In this document: positions 11,484-22,519 of the stretch, one piece after another
Position numbering within the stretch: the stretch's first letter is position 1
Layout: every line of letters begins with the position of its first letter
Source: Larix kaempferi
Taxonomy: Eukaryota > Streptophyta > Pinopsida > Pinales > Pinaceae
NCBI GenBank assembly: GCA_027924585.1
Contig: BSBM01000370.1
Location: forward strand, 26,221,501 to 26,285,500
DNA length: 64,000 bases
Reading direction: 5' to 3'
Notes under the pieces: model-generated
Seen by the model: the letters and a program-made list of their open reading frames with translations, nothing else
The model's database searches: none
What the model was told of the DNA's origin: nothing
Translations under genes and position numbers: made by a program

Positions 11484-11954
11484 CTGTCTGAAGTAGAAGT
11501 CAAAACAATGCCTCTGCTTGCAGTAGATGTCAATGACTGGGATTTAGGTTATATCAAGCCCTCACCATGCTTGATTGGGGCTGCACAAAAAGAAAATGCC
11601 TTGATCACAAACTACCATTTGGTTGGTCTATACACCGCCTCTGTCTGAAGTAGAAGTCAAAACAATGCCTCTGCTTGCAGTAGATGTCAATGACTGGGAT
11701 TTAGGTTATATCAAGCCCTCACCATGCTTGATTGGGGCTGCACAAAAAGAAAATGCCTTGATCACAAACTACCATTTGGTTGGTCTATACACCGCCTCTG
11801 TCTGAAGTAGAAGTCAAAACAATGCCTTTGCTTGCAGTAGATGTCGATGACTGGGATTTAGGTTATATCAAGCCCTCACCATGCTTGATTGGGGCTGCAC
11901 AAAAAGAAAATAAATTGATCACAGAATACCATTTGGTTGGTCCATACACCTTCT
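11484..11954 (+). repeat. 157-bp tandem repeat, three units
   Basis: The phrase CTGTCTGAAGTAGAAGTC starts at 11484, 11641 and 11798, giving an exact 157-bp period. The units are nearly identical, so the expansion is recent. A partial 36-bp sub-repeat (CTGAAGTAGATGTC type) precedes it from about 11449. Each unit contains a ~60-codon open frame (LSEVEVKTMPLLAVDV), but 157 is not a multiple of 3, so the array does not encode a repeat protein. It ends 4 bp before the stop codon of the transposase extension on the other strand. Confidence 0.9.
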
Positions 11955-11957
11955 ACC

Positions 11958-12866
11958 CTATTCTTCAAGAGGTTTGTCACCTCCCACATCATTTTCTGTA
12001 GGGTTTCCAGCTTGAGACAAGTGAGGTGATCTTACCGAGCATGTTTGATTAGGAAGGGTGGGGTTGGTGGAAACAGATTGAGGCCAATTTACTCCTTGCA
12101 ACCAAGGAGGAATTGAATAGCCATAGGCCTGACTTGTGCATGGGACCCCTGGAATATTTGCTGGTGTTCGATAAGCTAACATAGGATGGGACCCTGCAGT
12201 AGTAGGAATAGAGTTGGGGTGTAAACCTGCAGGATTATAGCGGGGTATCTGAATGTTAATAAGATCCTGGTAGAATCGTGCACTGCTTGCAAACGCTTCT
12301 AATGATCCTTCCATCATGTTCCTTTCACTGGTTGTTCTTAGAGTATCAGCCATCACATTTTTTTCCTCCATTTGTGATGCACTATTTTGGTTCATCTGTT
12401 GCACCTTCCTCACTTCCTTTGCTTGCCTTGCCAACTGCTTCTGGTGCGCTTTTTCTTGTCGATTAACCTCTCTTGCAATCCTTTCCTGTGCCTGCTGTCC
12501 AACTGCAATCATCCTTGCTTCCTTCTTTTCCTTTGCAAGATCTTTCTTCCTTTGTTTTAATTCCTGCAAATCTTTCTTCTTTCGTTCAGATTCAACCAAG
12601 AGGCTCATGTACTCTTCTGAAGTGAGCAGTTGTGAACTCCGGCCCAATCGGAGAATGTCTGTATGTCCTTCCCTTCCTTGCGTTGACACTCTCTCCATTG
12701 GCAACTTTAGGAATTTTCCAAGCCTTGGTGTGTTCCCTGGCAGTGGTTCTTCAGCTATGAGAGGTTCTTCTGCTGCGGTATATTCTTCAGCTGCATCCTC
12801 GTTGTTTATGCTAGGATCTGCTACCAACCCACCATCAACATAAAAATGGACAATCTCATTTGGCTA
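11958..12866 (-). CDS. coiled-coil extension in frame behind the transposase stop
   Basis: After the TAG at 12864-12866 the same minus-strand frame stays open for about 300 codons to a TAG at 11958-11960. There is no ATG at its head; the first codons read PNEIVHFYVDGG. The middle has a long charged heptad-like region rich in K, E, R and Q (residues such as ERKKKDLQELKQRKKDLAKE, near 12500-12620), predicted coiled coil, followed by a Pro/Asn-rich tail (IPRYNPAGLHPNSI). An uninterrupted 300-codon frame directly behind a stop suggests either that one 923-codon protein has a recent nonsense mutation, or that the stop is read through. A separate spliced gene is less likely because the frame is shared. 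Function unknown; oligomerisation is a guess from the coiled coil. Confidence 0.65.
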
Positions 12867-14726
12867 CGAAGGCATATTCATGCTTTCATCGCTGGTGGAA
12901 TCACCAATGTGTCTGTTCAAGTTCATCATGGCCTCTGCCATCCATGATGGTTGAGATACTTGGGTTGGCATTGACAATGTGTGATTGGGGCTGCCTGGAC
13001 TACGACAACCGTCGACCACATTTATATTTGCCCCAGAATCCACTTGTGTGCTGGCCGGACCACCTAAACCCATGTTATCTTCTGCTGCATCATCATCGAA
13101 TTGTGTAGCATAGACCTGTTCATCATGGTCAGAAGCACCAACTCCTTCGCAATTTCCTTGAGAAAGGGACATGATGTTGTCCACAGCATCTGCCTCTTGC
13201 TGGCCATCCAATTGGTCTTCGACATCCTCAAGATCTTCGCCAGCTTCTTGGCCATCCACATCAAATGCTTGGCTACACTGAGTGTCATGCATAAGAGCAT
13301 CATAATTCAATGGCCAGATACCTGTTCGCCTAAAGCCATCCTTGATATTGGAGGGTGTGAGATCCCTTTTGAAAGCCTTGCTTGCAAGCTCAGCTAACTC
13401 AAACCTCTTTACCTCTACCCCTGGGTTCTGAGCCATCCATGCAGCACGTTTCGACCTGAAATAAGCCTTGAAAGTCCCAAACACATTCACATCCAGGGGC
13501 TGCAACCTGTGAGTGGTGTGAGCAGGAAGTGTTAACAAGTCAATTCCCAACCTGTTTTCCTCCTCGATGGTTTGCATAGCAATGTGGCTGCCATGGCCAT
13601 CTAAAACCAACAGGTGTCTGTTTTCAGGCGAGACACCGCCTGGTACGGATGTTGCAAAGTGGAAAAGCCAATTCAGGAAAAGTTCTTTAGTCATCCATGC
13701 ATGGGGATGTGCAGCCATGCACGCCCCAGGTTCACAGTTTTGGATATAGTTTTGCAGCCGAGTTTTTCCCTTGAACAAATAAAACCCCGGGATTGTTGAG
13801 CCAATTGCATTCACACATGATAGAATGGTTATCCACTCCCTGCTCTTGGGCAGAATCTTCGGCACATTCCTGCTCCCTCTCTTTGCAATGACCCGCATGC
13901 CACAATTCCTTCCTGCCTGTAACCCTGTCTCGTCGCAGTTCCAAATATGGTCTGGACTGTAAGAGTGTTTCTCATATGCAGAAGAAAGAGTGTCATAGAA
14001 CTTGGAAACAACCATGGGGCGTAGATTCAATGCCCTATCTCTGTCCAAACCCTCTGCAGTTCGTAGCACTAGCTCTGGATGCCTTTTTTTGAAACCAGCC
14101 CACCAAGACTTACCTGGGAACCCATCTTTGAATGGGTTTGGCCTCCCCTGACAAATTTGAGCAACAGTTGATTTCAGTTGTATCAACTCTAGCCCATGTC
14201 CCAATTCAGCTATCTCCTTGCACCACACCACTACCTCCTCCTCCTCTTGTTCAGTCATGACTGTAAGAGGGCCTCTCCTCTTGGTATGGGTCAGGCCATT
14301 TATCCAGTAATGGATTGACGTGGGTGCAATGCCATGTTTTTTGGCCGCTGCTCTAACAGAAAACCCCTTGAATTCGACATCGTCAATTGCAGCCAGCATG
14401 TCTTCTTTGGTCCATCCTCTAATTGCACTGATTTTCTTCGTTGAAATGGCACCTTGCACTGTGGAAGATGGTGGGAGAATGGGCGATGCTGGAACTGTTG
14501 GTGGCGATGGCTCTGTCATTGATGGTGGAACCACAGCATCTACATCTTCCACAGGACCATTCTCAGAATTTGATGTAACAATGTTGTCATTTGGAACACG
14601 GGCCCTTTCGTCATCCGATGATGTGCATTGTATCTGGGTACCCCGCTTCCTTGTGTTCCTTGTGCGACGTGCAATATTGACTCTTGGCATGGCTATGAGA
14701 ATCTTCAACATCCAGATAAATAACAT
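12864..14726 (-). CDS. pogo/Tigger-like DDE transposase
   Basis: A 620-codon ORF, intact from ATG to TAG. A more natural start is the ATG at 14690 (MPRVNIARRTRN), since the 12 residues upstream look like leader sequence. Domains in order: basic N-terminus; Ser/Pro/acidic linker (35-95); psq-type helix-turn-helix (about 104-143); CENP-B-type DNA-binding domain (about 158-222, ending PGKSWWAGFKKRHPEL); DDE superfamily endonuclease core (about 255-480). The catalytic aspartates are visible at 265 (WNCDETG), 376 (VLDGHGSH) and 412 (QPLDVNVFG), giving a DD35D spacing as in the Tc1/mariner-pogo group. The family binds terminal inverted repeats and performs cut-and-paste transposition; domesticated relatives also exist. 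No terminal inverted repeat or TA duplication could be identified. All catalytic residues and the frame are preserved, which is striking among so many wrecks. Confidence 0.9.
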   Translation of the reverse strand: MLFIWMLKILIAMPRVNIARRTRNTRKRGTQIQCTSSDDERARVPNDNIVTSNSENGPVEDVDAVVPPSMTEPSPPTVPASPILPPSSTVQGAISTKKISAIRGWTKEDMLAAIDDVEFKGFSVRAAAKKHGIAPTSIHYWINGLTHTKRRGPLTVMTEQEEEEVVVWCKEIAELGHGLELIQLKSTVAQICQGRPNPFKDGFPGKSWWAGFKKRHPELVLRTAEGLDRDRALNLRPMVVSKFYDTLSSAYEKHSYSPDHIWNCDETGLQAGRNCGMRVIAKRGSRNVPKILPKSREWITILSCVNAIGSTIPGFYLFKGKTRLQNYIQNCEPGACMAAHPHAWMTKELFLNWLFHFATSVPGGVSPENRHLLVLDGHGSHIAMQTIEEENRLGIDLLTLPAHTTHRLQPLDVNVFGTFKAYFRSKRAAWMAQNPGVEVKRFELAELASKAFKRDLTPSNIKDGFRRTGIWPLNYDALMHDTQCSQAFDVDGQEAGEDLEDVEDQLDGQQEADAVDNIMSLSQGNCEGVGASDHDEQVYATQFDDDAAEDNMGLGGPASTQVDSGANINVVDGCRSPGSPNHTLSMPTQVSQPSWMAEAMMNLNRHIGDSTSDESMNMPS

Positions 14727-14730
14727 GTGA

Positions 14731-15480
14731 GTATTATAGATCCGTATGCAATGTAATTACAAACAAATCCACAAAATTGCTCATGTTTAAGATTTCAATG
14801 CTGAATGAAATTCTTGCACTTATCTGGGGATTCCATTTTTTTAGGGAAGCATGCTTTGAAAGATTGGAGAAATGTGATTGATCAAATGAGAACAAAGATG
14901 GAATATTGAGTAACGCAATGGTTGAGTCTGGTATGGAATTTTGGTGGTTTTAATAATTTTCACTTTGTCAATTGCTTAACAATGGAGGTTTGAAAATTGA
15001 GAAAATGTGGACTTGTTAAAGAGAAGCGAGTAACACTACTATCACACTGCTATCATGTCTGTATGTTGATTGTGGCCATTTTAATGTTTGCTTGGCTGGT
15101 ATTGAAATGTTCGTATGAATATAGCTTCTCCCAGTGTTAACTCACCCCTGCTCTGCTCGCCTGAGGCTCTTAATATACTGCCCGTGATCTCATTTTTTAG
15201 CTACTGAACTATTCATAGATGTCACTGAACTATTAATTATAAGAGTTTGATCATCAATTGCTCTGATGCTTTCACTCTTTCCATAGTCTATTTTGGTTTT
15301 ATTGCACTTATTGCCATGATACTATTGTTGACAAAAGCTTTGAGATTATGTAAACTATACTGCTTCGAAAGTCAGGATATCAATGGAACTGTACAAAAGC
15401 ATAGAGATTATGTAAATAATTTTCATATTGTTATGGATATTAAAAGTAATTGAACTATGTTTTAATGTTCCTTTCAACAA
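14731..15480. other. unassigned, upstream of the transposase
   Basis: AT-rich sequence that would hold the 5' end and promoter of the minus-strand transposase. No terminal inverted repeat, TATA box at a convincing distance, or ORF with a domain was found. Confidence 0.4.
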
Positions 15481-15489
15481 GTAGGTTAC

Positions 15490-15680
15490 TGTACATACCT
15501 GTCACACAGTGCACACACTGCTGGGTTGTTGATGTATGGCTGACACTGTGCACACAACCTTTGGGTTGTTGATGGATGGTTGAGTCCTGGCTGATAAATG
15601 CACTGCTTGGCTAATAAATGCACTGCTTGGCTGAGTCATGGCTGATACATGCACGCACTGCTGGGTTGTTGATGAATTGA
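15490..15680 (+). repeat. short interspersed tandem repeats (GGGTTGTTGATG type)
   Basis: GGGTTGTTGATG recurs three times and CTGATAAATGCACTGCTTGG / CTAATAAATGCACTGCTTGG occur side by side within 190 bp. The pattern is a decayed minisatellite; no coding sense was found. Confidence 0.7.
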
Positions 15681-15699
15681 ATGGATGCAAATGGGTTCA

Positions 15700-16680
15700 A
15701 TTGTGTGCAAAGAGGTTGGTTTATAGTTTTTTATGTTGAAAAGGATTGCATAGGGGAAATGACATGGATTGAAGGGTTAATTCTGGGAATGGGAGGCTGG
15801 GATTGATTTGGCACCGATCCAATGGCTAGAGATTTGGGTTTGCATGATCCATGTGCTCTTTGCTGCTGGACAGCTGCTTGGGTTCAGTGCAATGCTTGAT
15901 TTGATGTTCAGATTAATGGATGAAATGAATTTTTTTATTTGCAGAGTTTATGGCATTTGTAGAGGATGGCAGTTCGAATTCTATGAGGGCATTCGTAGAG
16001 GACGGCAGTTGGAATTCTGTTTGTTGATCTAATGGTTTAATGTATTTTTAAGATTTTTTTATTTGTAGAGTTTAATGCATTTTTGCTTTTGGGCATTCGT
16101 AGAGGTTGGCAGCTCCTTTGGATTTCATGAATTTTAATGGGTGATTTGATTTTTTCAGTGGGTTGGGGCATTTATTGAGGTTGCATGTGTGAGTTGTTGA
16201 ATAACTCTGTACCAGATGCTGACCCTCCTTTCCACTTGCAGTGTGCAGGTGGTAATGGGTAATGGAACACTGGATCCTGCTGCTTGATTGTTGCTTCTCC
16301 AGTTGTGGTTCATGAGGGCTGATGTGATGCCCAGGATGTACTTAGTAGATTGAGTATGAGAGGGTTTTTTGATGTTTAATTTGTAATTAATGACAAGACA
16401 GAGTGGATTCTCAATTGGACTGGATGGTTTTTAATGTTGGCATTAAATGGACTGAATACTATGAGCTAGGTCCCAATTAGTTTTTACACCTATTTTGGAC
16501 TTAATATAATATATATATGTGCAAAAATAAGTTGTTTAATGTTTTTTAATCTGCTTTGTCATGTGCAAGATTTGGGTGGTTGATGTGATGGGAACCATGA
16601 CCACTACTGGTTCCCGCACAACAATAGGAGCCTCTCCCCTAACTTGGAGAATCAAGTTTGAAACAACAACACAATGATAT
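15700..16680. other. unassigned stretch before the LINE
   Basis: Includes a small duplication around GGCATTCGTAGAGGTTGGCAG (about 15955-16105) and no recognisable gene. The phrases GCATTTGTAGAGGATGGCAGT, GCATTCGTAGAGGACGGCAGT and GCATTCGTAGAGGTTGGCAGC are three diverged copies. Confidence 0.4.
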
Positions 16681-16689
16681 CTATCAGAC

Positions 16690-19165
16690 ATAATTTACAA
16701 TGCTTCTCAAATTTTAATGTGTTTAACCATTTATGGGATCCACATAAGGTTGATCGAGTTATTGTCTAAAGCTATTTTTCTCAAGAGCAATTTGGATTTT
16801 TATCTGGGAGGTAGATTCATGAAGCAGTGAGTGTCGCACATGAGACTTTTTGTGTTGCTATGGTGCTTGAGGTTGATTTGTCCAAATCATATGATCGAGT
16901 CAATTGAATCTACCTTAGGTTAATCTTATTTCATCTAGGTTTCGACTTAAAGGTTCCCAATTGGATAATGATCTACTTAACCTTAGTTTCTTTTGCAGTA
17001 CTAATCAATGGATTTGCTTAAGGTTTTTTTTCTAGGCTCAAAAATGGGTTGAGGTAGGGTTGTCCTCTCTCCCCGTTTTTTTCTCTACTATTTGTTGAGG
17101 AGTTAAACAAATCCATCATAGAGTCCAGAACCACACGTGTTCTAAAAGGTATTAGAATGGGGAGGGATTGTATATCTTCCACTTATTATTTGTTGATGAT
17201 ATTGTTTTATGTTATAATGGTAGTTGGAGGGATGCACAAAATCTGGAAGGATTGATGGATCTATACTATATGGCTACTGGCATGGTTGTAACCATTCAAA
17301 AATCAAGAAATCTCATTCATGGAGATAGAATATGAGATTAGGAGGGAGTTTCCTTTTATTTTTCCTTTCAATGAGGTTGAACTACACTTAGGTATCAAAT
17401 ACTTGGGGTTCTACTTGAAACTCGATAGATATACAAAATAACATTGGCGCTAAATGATTTTGAAAGTGGAAAAATGACTCTCCTTATGTTGCAACAAGTT
17501 GCTCTCTCAAGGAGGTAGTCTCGTGTTAGTAAAATCGGTATTGGAAGTCCATTCCTGTATGTTGGGTTTCACTAAATTTTATTCCACAAGGTGTATTAGA
17601 GTAGGTCAGGAAATTAAGTTTCAATTTTGTATTAGTGGAAGTAGTAAGAGGAAGATTTTTCCTTGGGCTTCAAGGAAAAAAATTTCCAATCCCAAAGAGA
17701 TGGGAGGTTGGGGCATAAAAAACATACACTGCTTTGTTAAATCCTTAGCTACAAAATGCACATGGAGATTTAAAGAAGGGAAAGGATTATGGGTGAAAAC
17801 CATGTGAAGAAGTATGTTGCTCCTCCATCCATGGAAGAATGGCTCAGAAATCCAAGGAGATCCTTTCATAATACATTTGTAATTTGGAAATCATTGGTGT
17901 TTTCATATCCGTTGGTGGGAAAGTGGCTTGTTTGGCAGGAAACAAGAAGATAATAGAGAAAGAATAGGTGAAGATCCCTAGGTGGGATGTGATGCAAACT
18001 ACATCCTCCCAAGGCACATGGTAAATGCAATATGAGATAGAGTTTTGTATTATAAACACCAAGTAGCTAATCCTATGCACACTACTATTTTCAAACAAGA
18101 GTGGCTTACAACTAAAAACTTGGGTCACTGGTGATGAGGGGCAGAGGTGGAATAACTACCATAAAATATTAAAAAAAACATGTTAGAATCAAGGACAATG
18201 ATCTAGTTATATGGTCCAGATATCCTATTGGGGGGATTACACTCCAAATATAGGATAGAAGATTCTCAAAGAGGGAGACTATATTTAGGAATTGGCTTAG
18301 TGGCATAAGGTGGAGTGGAATTTCAAATGCCCACTTAAAATCAGAGTTTTTATGTGGTTATCCCTTAAGAAAAATGTTCCCACTTAGGACTTTATGAAAG
18401 AAAAAAGATGGAATGGTCTAGTTAGATGTCCATTGTGCCAAAAATTTAATGAATATATCACTCACATGTTAATATTATGCACACACACAAGATTGAGGTG
18501 GCAATAAATTGAGGCAGAAACAAGACTAAAAGAGGTGTGGGGTAGGGAATATGTTCTAGACTCTCTCAGAAATTGGTGTGAAGCTCATCTTCAAAATATT
18601 TTAAAGCTTTACCTATTATTGTTGCTTGGGGAATATGGTTGGTAAGGAATTTTAGTTTATTTGATGATAAATATCTCCCTCCTCATATTTGTGCTACACA
18701 AAATCTAGCCATTCTCAAGCGTTTTAGGTAGGTACAAGTCAAAAAGTCTACTAGGACAATTTATGAGGAAATCATTGATGGATCAAGCACTTGGGCATAT
18801 TTTGACGGCTCTGCACAGGGAGATCCATCCGTGGGTGGTTCTAGAGGGATTTTACATATATTAGAAACAACATTTAGGAATTCAAAGTAGGTTTGGGCAA
18901 GAGCTCCAACAATAGAGCATTATTAACTACTTGCATTAAAACTAGCGTTAATGCTTGCCGTACAGAAGGGAATACAAAAAATATGTGTGGGAGATTCCAA
19001 AGTTATCATTGATTGGATGAAGGGGACTTCCACTTTGAGGAATTTTCAACAAAGGCCCATCTTTGAGGAGACACTCAAAATTAAAAACCATAACACTTTG
19101 GCTAATACACTCTGCAAAGTGAGTGTTTGGATAACTTCAAGACACTGGCATATATGGGAACATTA
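16690..19165 (+). pseudogene. decayed LINE (L1-type) ORF2: RT, zf-RVT, RNase H
   Basis: Despite frameshifts and stops the order of a plant LINE ORF2 is clear. Reverse transcriptase motifs: QFGFL-SGR at about 16788, VLEVDLSKSYDRVN at about 16865-16910, LRQGCPLSP-like near 17050-17075, and the catalytic box LFVDDIVL at 17187-17210. A zf-RVT domain follows (FKCPLKIRVFMWL, then CPLCQKF and HMLILC, about 18315-18490). A C-terminal RNase H starts at AYFDGSAQGDPSVGG (about 18795) and includes ICVGDSKVIIDWMKG (about 18980). The endonuclease and ORF1 are missing, so it is 5'-truncated, as is usual for LINEs. It is inactive. Confidence 0.88.
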
Positions 19166-19169
19166 GGAA

Positions 19170-20770
19170 GGAGTATTGAGTGATTATGACCTTGGCCCAT
19201 TTCTCTGAATTGTCTTCTAACAACATGGTGTTTGATTTATTGTGTCCTTAGAACTTGTTTTTTATTTTTTTACATTTTTACATGTTGTATGTGAAGTCTA
19301 TACCGACTTTCAAAATGATCCATAGTTTATCTTTGTTGCTCTTTTTTGTTGGAGACTGTTATGTTGGTTTGTTTTCAAAGCAACTTTATAATACCTTTTA
19401 CTGCAATTTCATGAGCAATTTTTTGTAATATATGAGCAATTTTTTGAACCATATCAGATGCAAAGTGACGCATTAATTGTCGATCGACATACACAATGTA
19501 ATTTTTTATGTATAATAAAATTACGGTTTTTTTTCAAGGAAAAAAAACAAAAAGTTTAAGTTGCTATTATCTTAATTTGCGTGAATTAGAAGTAACCCCA
19601 TGCTAACAAAAGAAGGTTTTATATATGTTTATGATAAATAATTCAATGGTAAAATGCCAAAATATGTCCTTAAATTCATTTAGATCATTGAAACAACAGA
19701 GGTAAAGTGAATACAAAATGACAAGTAAATAATTGTGATTTCAAAGTAAAAAGTGTAGCCATACAAATAGTTAAAGTTTACTAACCAATGTTCAATTCAT
19801 ACCTTCTACAATTGTTGATTATATCCCACATTTCCATTGAATGAATAATTTAAATTGTTTTGTGATCAGAGGGGTTAGATATGAATTCAATGGTTGACTT
19901 TGCAGTTGGCCCCTCAAATGAATCATCTAACTTGTTTCGTGATTAGAGGGGTTAGCTACAAAGCTAGTGGTTGACTTTGCCGTTGGCCCCTCGGATCACT
20001 TGATCGTACAATCGAGTTAAGTTTTAGTTTCTCGTGTACATTTTATAACCTCAACATTGCTCTTTTTTTTACAACCATAAAATGATTAAATTTACTATCT
20101 TTTGGCTTTCACATTTGAATTTGTTCAAGATTCTCTTTTGTTTATGCTATTTCCTTTGTTTTGACAATAAACTCAACTTCAAACATTTACCTACACCATA
20201 TCAATTGCATCTTTATTTACATAAATTTAATGAAATGACATCAACTATAGTTGATTGTATATACAAAGGAATGTCCATTTGTCTTACTTCAACAATTTTT
20301 TTGAGGTAATTAAATGCATGAGCGTTTCTCCTAGAGAAGATGATCTTCATGACATAAAATTACAGGTTTTACCAGAAAGGTACAAACTCTTTAATTTTTC
20401 AATAATCAAGCATTCATTAAAATAAGACTTTTGATGAAATCTCCTTCTAGTTTATTTGGAATCTACAATTTTTCTCTAAAGATCTTGTTTTTCAGCCATA
20501 AACCATACTACAACGTTAAGAACCAAAATTTTACCATAATTTCAAGTTTAAGAAAGTTGCAAGACTCTTATATTCTTGGAAATAAGCGAATGAGAGTCCA
20601 TTTAGTCATATAGAAGTTCTAGAGCAAAGTCATGTTTTGTGCAAATCACGAGATTGGTTCGATCCAAGAGCAATGGAAGCAAAATTGCAAAGATATGGTT
20701 ATCATTGTCCTATAACTTGATTGGTTGCATAGAGTTAGCTTTATCATTTTAACTTGACATAGTAAAATCG
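19170..20770. other. unassigned AT-rich stretch
   Basis: No gene recognised. It holds one 77-bp tandem duplication (see 19862-20005) and short chance ORFs at 20082-20309 and 20431-20613. Part may be the LINE 3' tail; an A-rich run lies at about 19539-19556. Confidence 0.4.
19862..20005 (+). repeat. 77-bp tandem duplication
   Basis: GTGATCAGAGGGGTTAG at 19862 and GTGATTAGAGGGGTTAG at 19939 start two diverged copies, both containing GGTTGACTTTGC and GTTGGCCCCTC. Confidence 0.8.
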
Positions 20771-20774
20771 ATTT

Positions 20775-21159
20775 TGTTCAATTAAAATTTCTACACAAGT
20801 TGAACAACTAAAGCAATTGTTCATACAAATAAATCATAGATCAACATACCAATGTATTACATAGTTAAGATCTTCAAAGAAGGAAACAATGTGAGGCAAT
20901 ATATTATTGTAAAAGGAAAATATTATATATATGAGCTTCTCATAATCAATCGACAAATGATCAATCGGATGTTAAGGCATCAATACAACCATTAAGATCA
21001 AGAAGAAGATGAACTCCTGGATCACTTTTTATATCTAGAACATATCGTGACTATCATATTACATAAGTACAAATGCATACTAAAGAAACACACTTTACCT
21101 AAAGGCATATTAGACCAAGTTGATCTTAACTAACTCATAAGTTTCTAAATATCCTAACA
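20775..21159 (-). mobile_element. Copia 3' LTR, minus strand
   Basis: Read on the minus strand it starts TGTTAGGATATTTAG, directly after the polypurine tract CTTAAGGGGGGA (plus 21160-21172), and ends TTGAACA. It belongs to the same family as the LTR at 1746-2206 by shared internal blocks. Its internal region is the RT-RNase H remnant up to about 21850. Confidence 0.75.
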
Positions 21160-21172
21160 TCCCCCCTTAAGA

Positions 21173-21860
21173 AAAACTTGGGGTAGGATTGAAGGATTTA
21201 CTAAGGTGACACAATAGGAGAAAGAAGAAGGAATTAGAGCCTATTCCCCGTTAATGACAACTTTCTAAACTCCTAACATAGATCGAAGTTTTGAAATTTT
21301 CACCCCAGTACATGACTTTGTGAAAATGTCAGCATCTTGGTCATCTACAGGGAAAATAGCACTTCAAGAACACAATCTTAAATAAGCTTTTTGGTGAAGT
21401 GCATGTGTTGCTACATTGACACTGAAATGGATCATTGGAAGCTTGATAACACTTTGAGTGTCACACCAAAGGTAGTCAGATGTTGCTACTAGAATCCAAA
21501 TTCTGGAAGGATCAGTCAAATCCATAAGGCTTCTTGACTTGCATTAAATGTGAATCGATACTCTGTTCCTACTAAATAAAGATCAAGAACTTGTTTTCTA
21601 AAAGCCGAAGTGCTAAGTCCAAAACTAAGAATGAAAAGATAACTTGCAGTAGAATTTCGATCATTAGGGTCGCCAACCTAATCAAAATTAGTGAAACCAA
21701 CTAGAAAAGGAGTCCCCCTAAACTGTAATGAACCCCAAACTAAACTATACCTCGTATATACTGAAGTACCCTTTTCAACTAAAACTAGGTAATTCTGTAT
21801 CCAAACAGATTTTATTTTCATCATGTATTTCATTAAAGCTCTGCCAAGGAGCCACCTAGG
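21173..21860 (-). pseudogene. decayed Copia RNase H / 3' end of pol
   Basis: Reading the minus strand from about 21830: GTSVYTRYSLVWG, then GTPFLVGFTNFD, VGDPNDRNSTASYLFIL, then a segment like FTFNASQEAY. These match, in order, the Copia RNase H region (consensus FTDSDWAGDPDDRKSTSGYVF and the SSAEAEY / NASQEA region). Multiple stops and frameshifts are present. It ends at the polypurine tract and LTR described above. The upstream RT is lost or replaced by unrelated sequence. Confidence 0.8.
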
Positions 21861-21917
21861 AGCCACTTTTTGTCTATTTTTCATGTGGTACTAGGCCACT
21901 GGGAAGGCGGCTGAACT

Positions 21918-22511
21918 CTAAGCTGCTACAGTTTTCAGAACAACATCCATCTGAAAGTTGGTTCTATGTAGTTTAGCCCAGAGATCTCCAATATCAATCT
22001 TCATGTCTCTAAATCCAACCACCAATTTAGTCATCTCAATCGTGACCACCTCCTCAACCTTCATAATGTCCTTTACCATGAGCACCCAAAACTCGAACTG
22101 CACCTGAATGCAACCCTGCCCTTGCAAGAAAATGATAGAGATGGGTCCGAAAACAAGAGAGACATGAACCACCAGCTCGAGAGCAGACACCTCCTAGAAA
22201 TAGCCAAAAGACTTGGCGATAGAACTCCCTATCACACATACCAAACCCTCACAATCATTGAACCAGATAAAAAGAGAGGCAAAATCTGCCAACCCAAGAA
22301 CATATGCCTTCACGAAAAGGCCTAAAGAACTAGCGATATAAATTTCAATCACACTGGACAATCCCTTACAATCATCGCACCAAATAGAAAGGATCGGAAA
22401 AATACCATATTTGTCTATGGAAACAATTTGCAACTCGATATACCTATATCCCAAAGCAACCTCCATTAAGTTGTGGTCTCTGCGTGGAGTGAATGTTCCT
22501 TTAATGCCCAA
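21918..22511 (-). other. overlapping ORFs of unknown origin
   Basis: Two overlapping minus-strand ORFs (22194-22511, 105 codons; 21918-22190, 90 codons) lie upstream of the Copia remnant. The first encodes two diverged copies of a module like WFNDCEGLVCVIGSSIAKS / WCDDCKGLSSVIEIYIASS, i.e. a duplication of about 117 bp. No family recognised. It may be part of a gag-like or LINE-derived remnant. Confidence 0.25.
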
Positions 22512-22519
22512 ACTTCGAT

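Noticed and set aside
11623-12001. Repeated 60-73-codon plus-strand ORFs (LSEVEVKTMPLLAVDV)
   Set aside because: The repeat period of 157 bp is not a multiple of three, so the ORFs cannot be a repeat protein; they arise from tandem duplication.
12316-14730. Plus-strand ORFs opposite the transposase (e.g. 12316-12843, 14320-14730)
   Set aside because: Antisense shadows of the recognised transposase and its extension.
16560-16660. Possible terminal inverted repeat partner (GTTGTGCGGGAACCA on minus) for TGGTGCGGGGTCCA at about 7852, which would bound the transposase region
   Set aside because: Only about 11 of 14 bases match, no TA duplication is present, and copy B of the same segment lies inside the region. 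Chance is likely.
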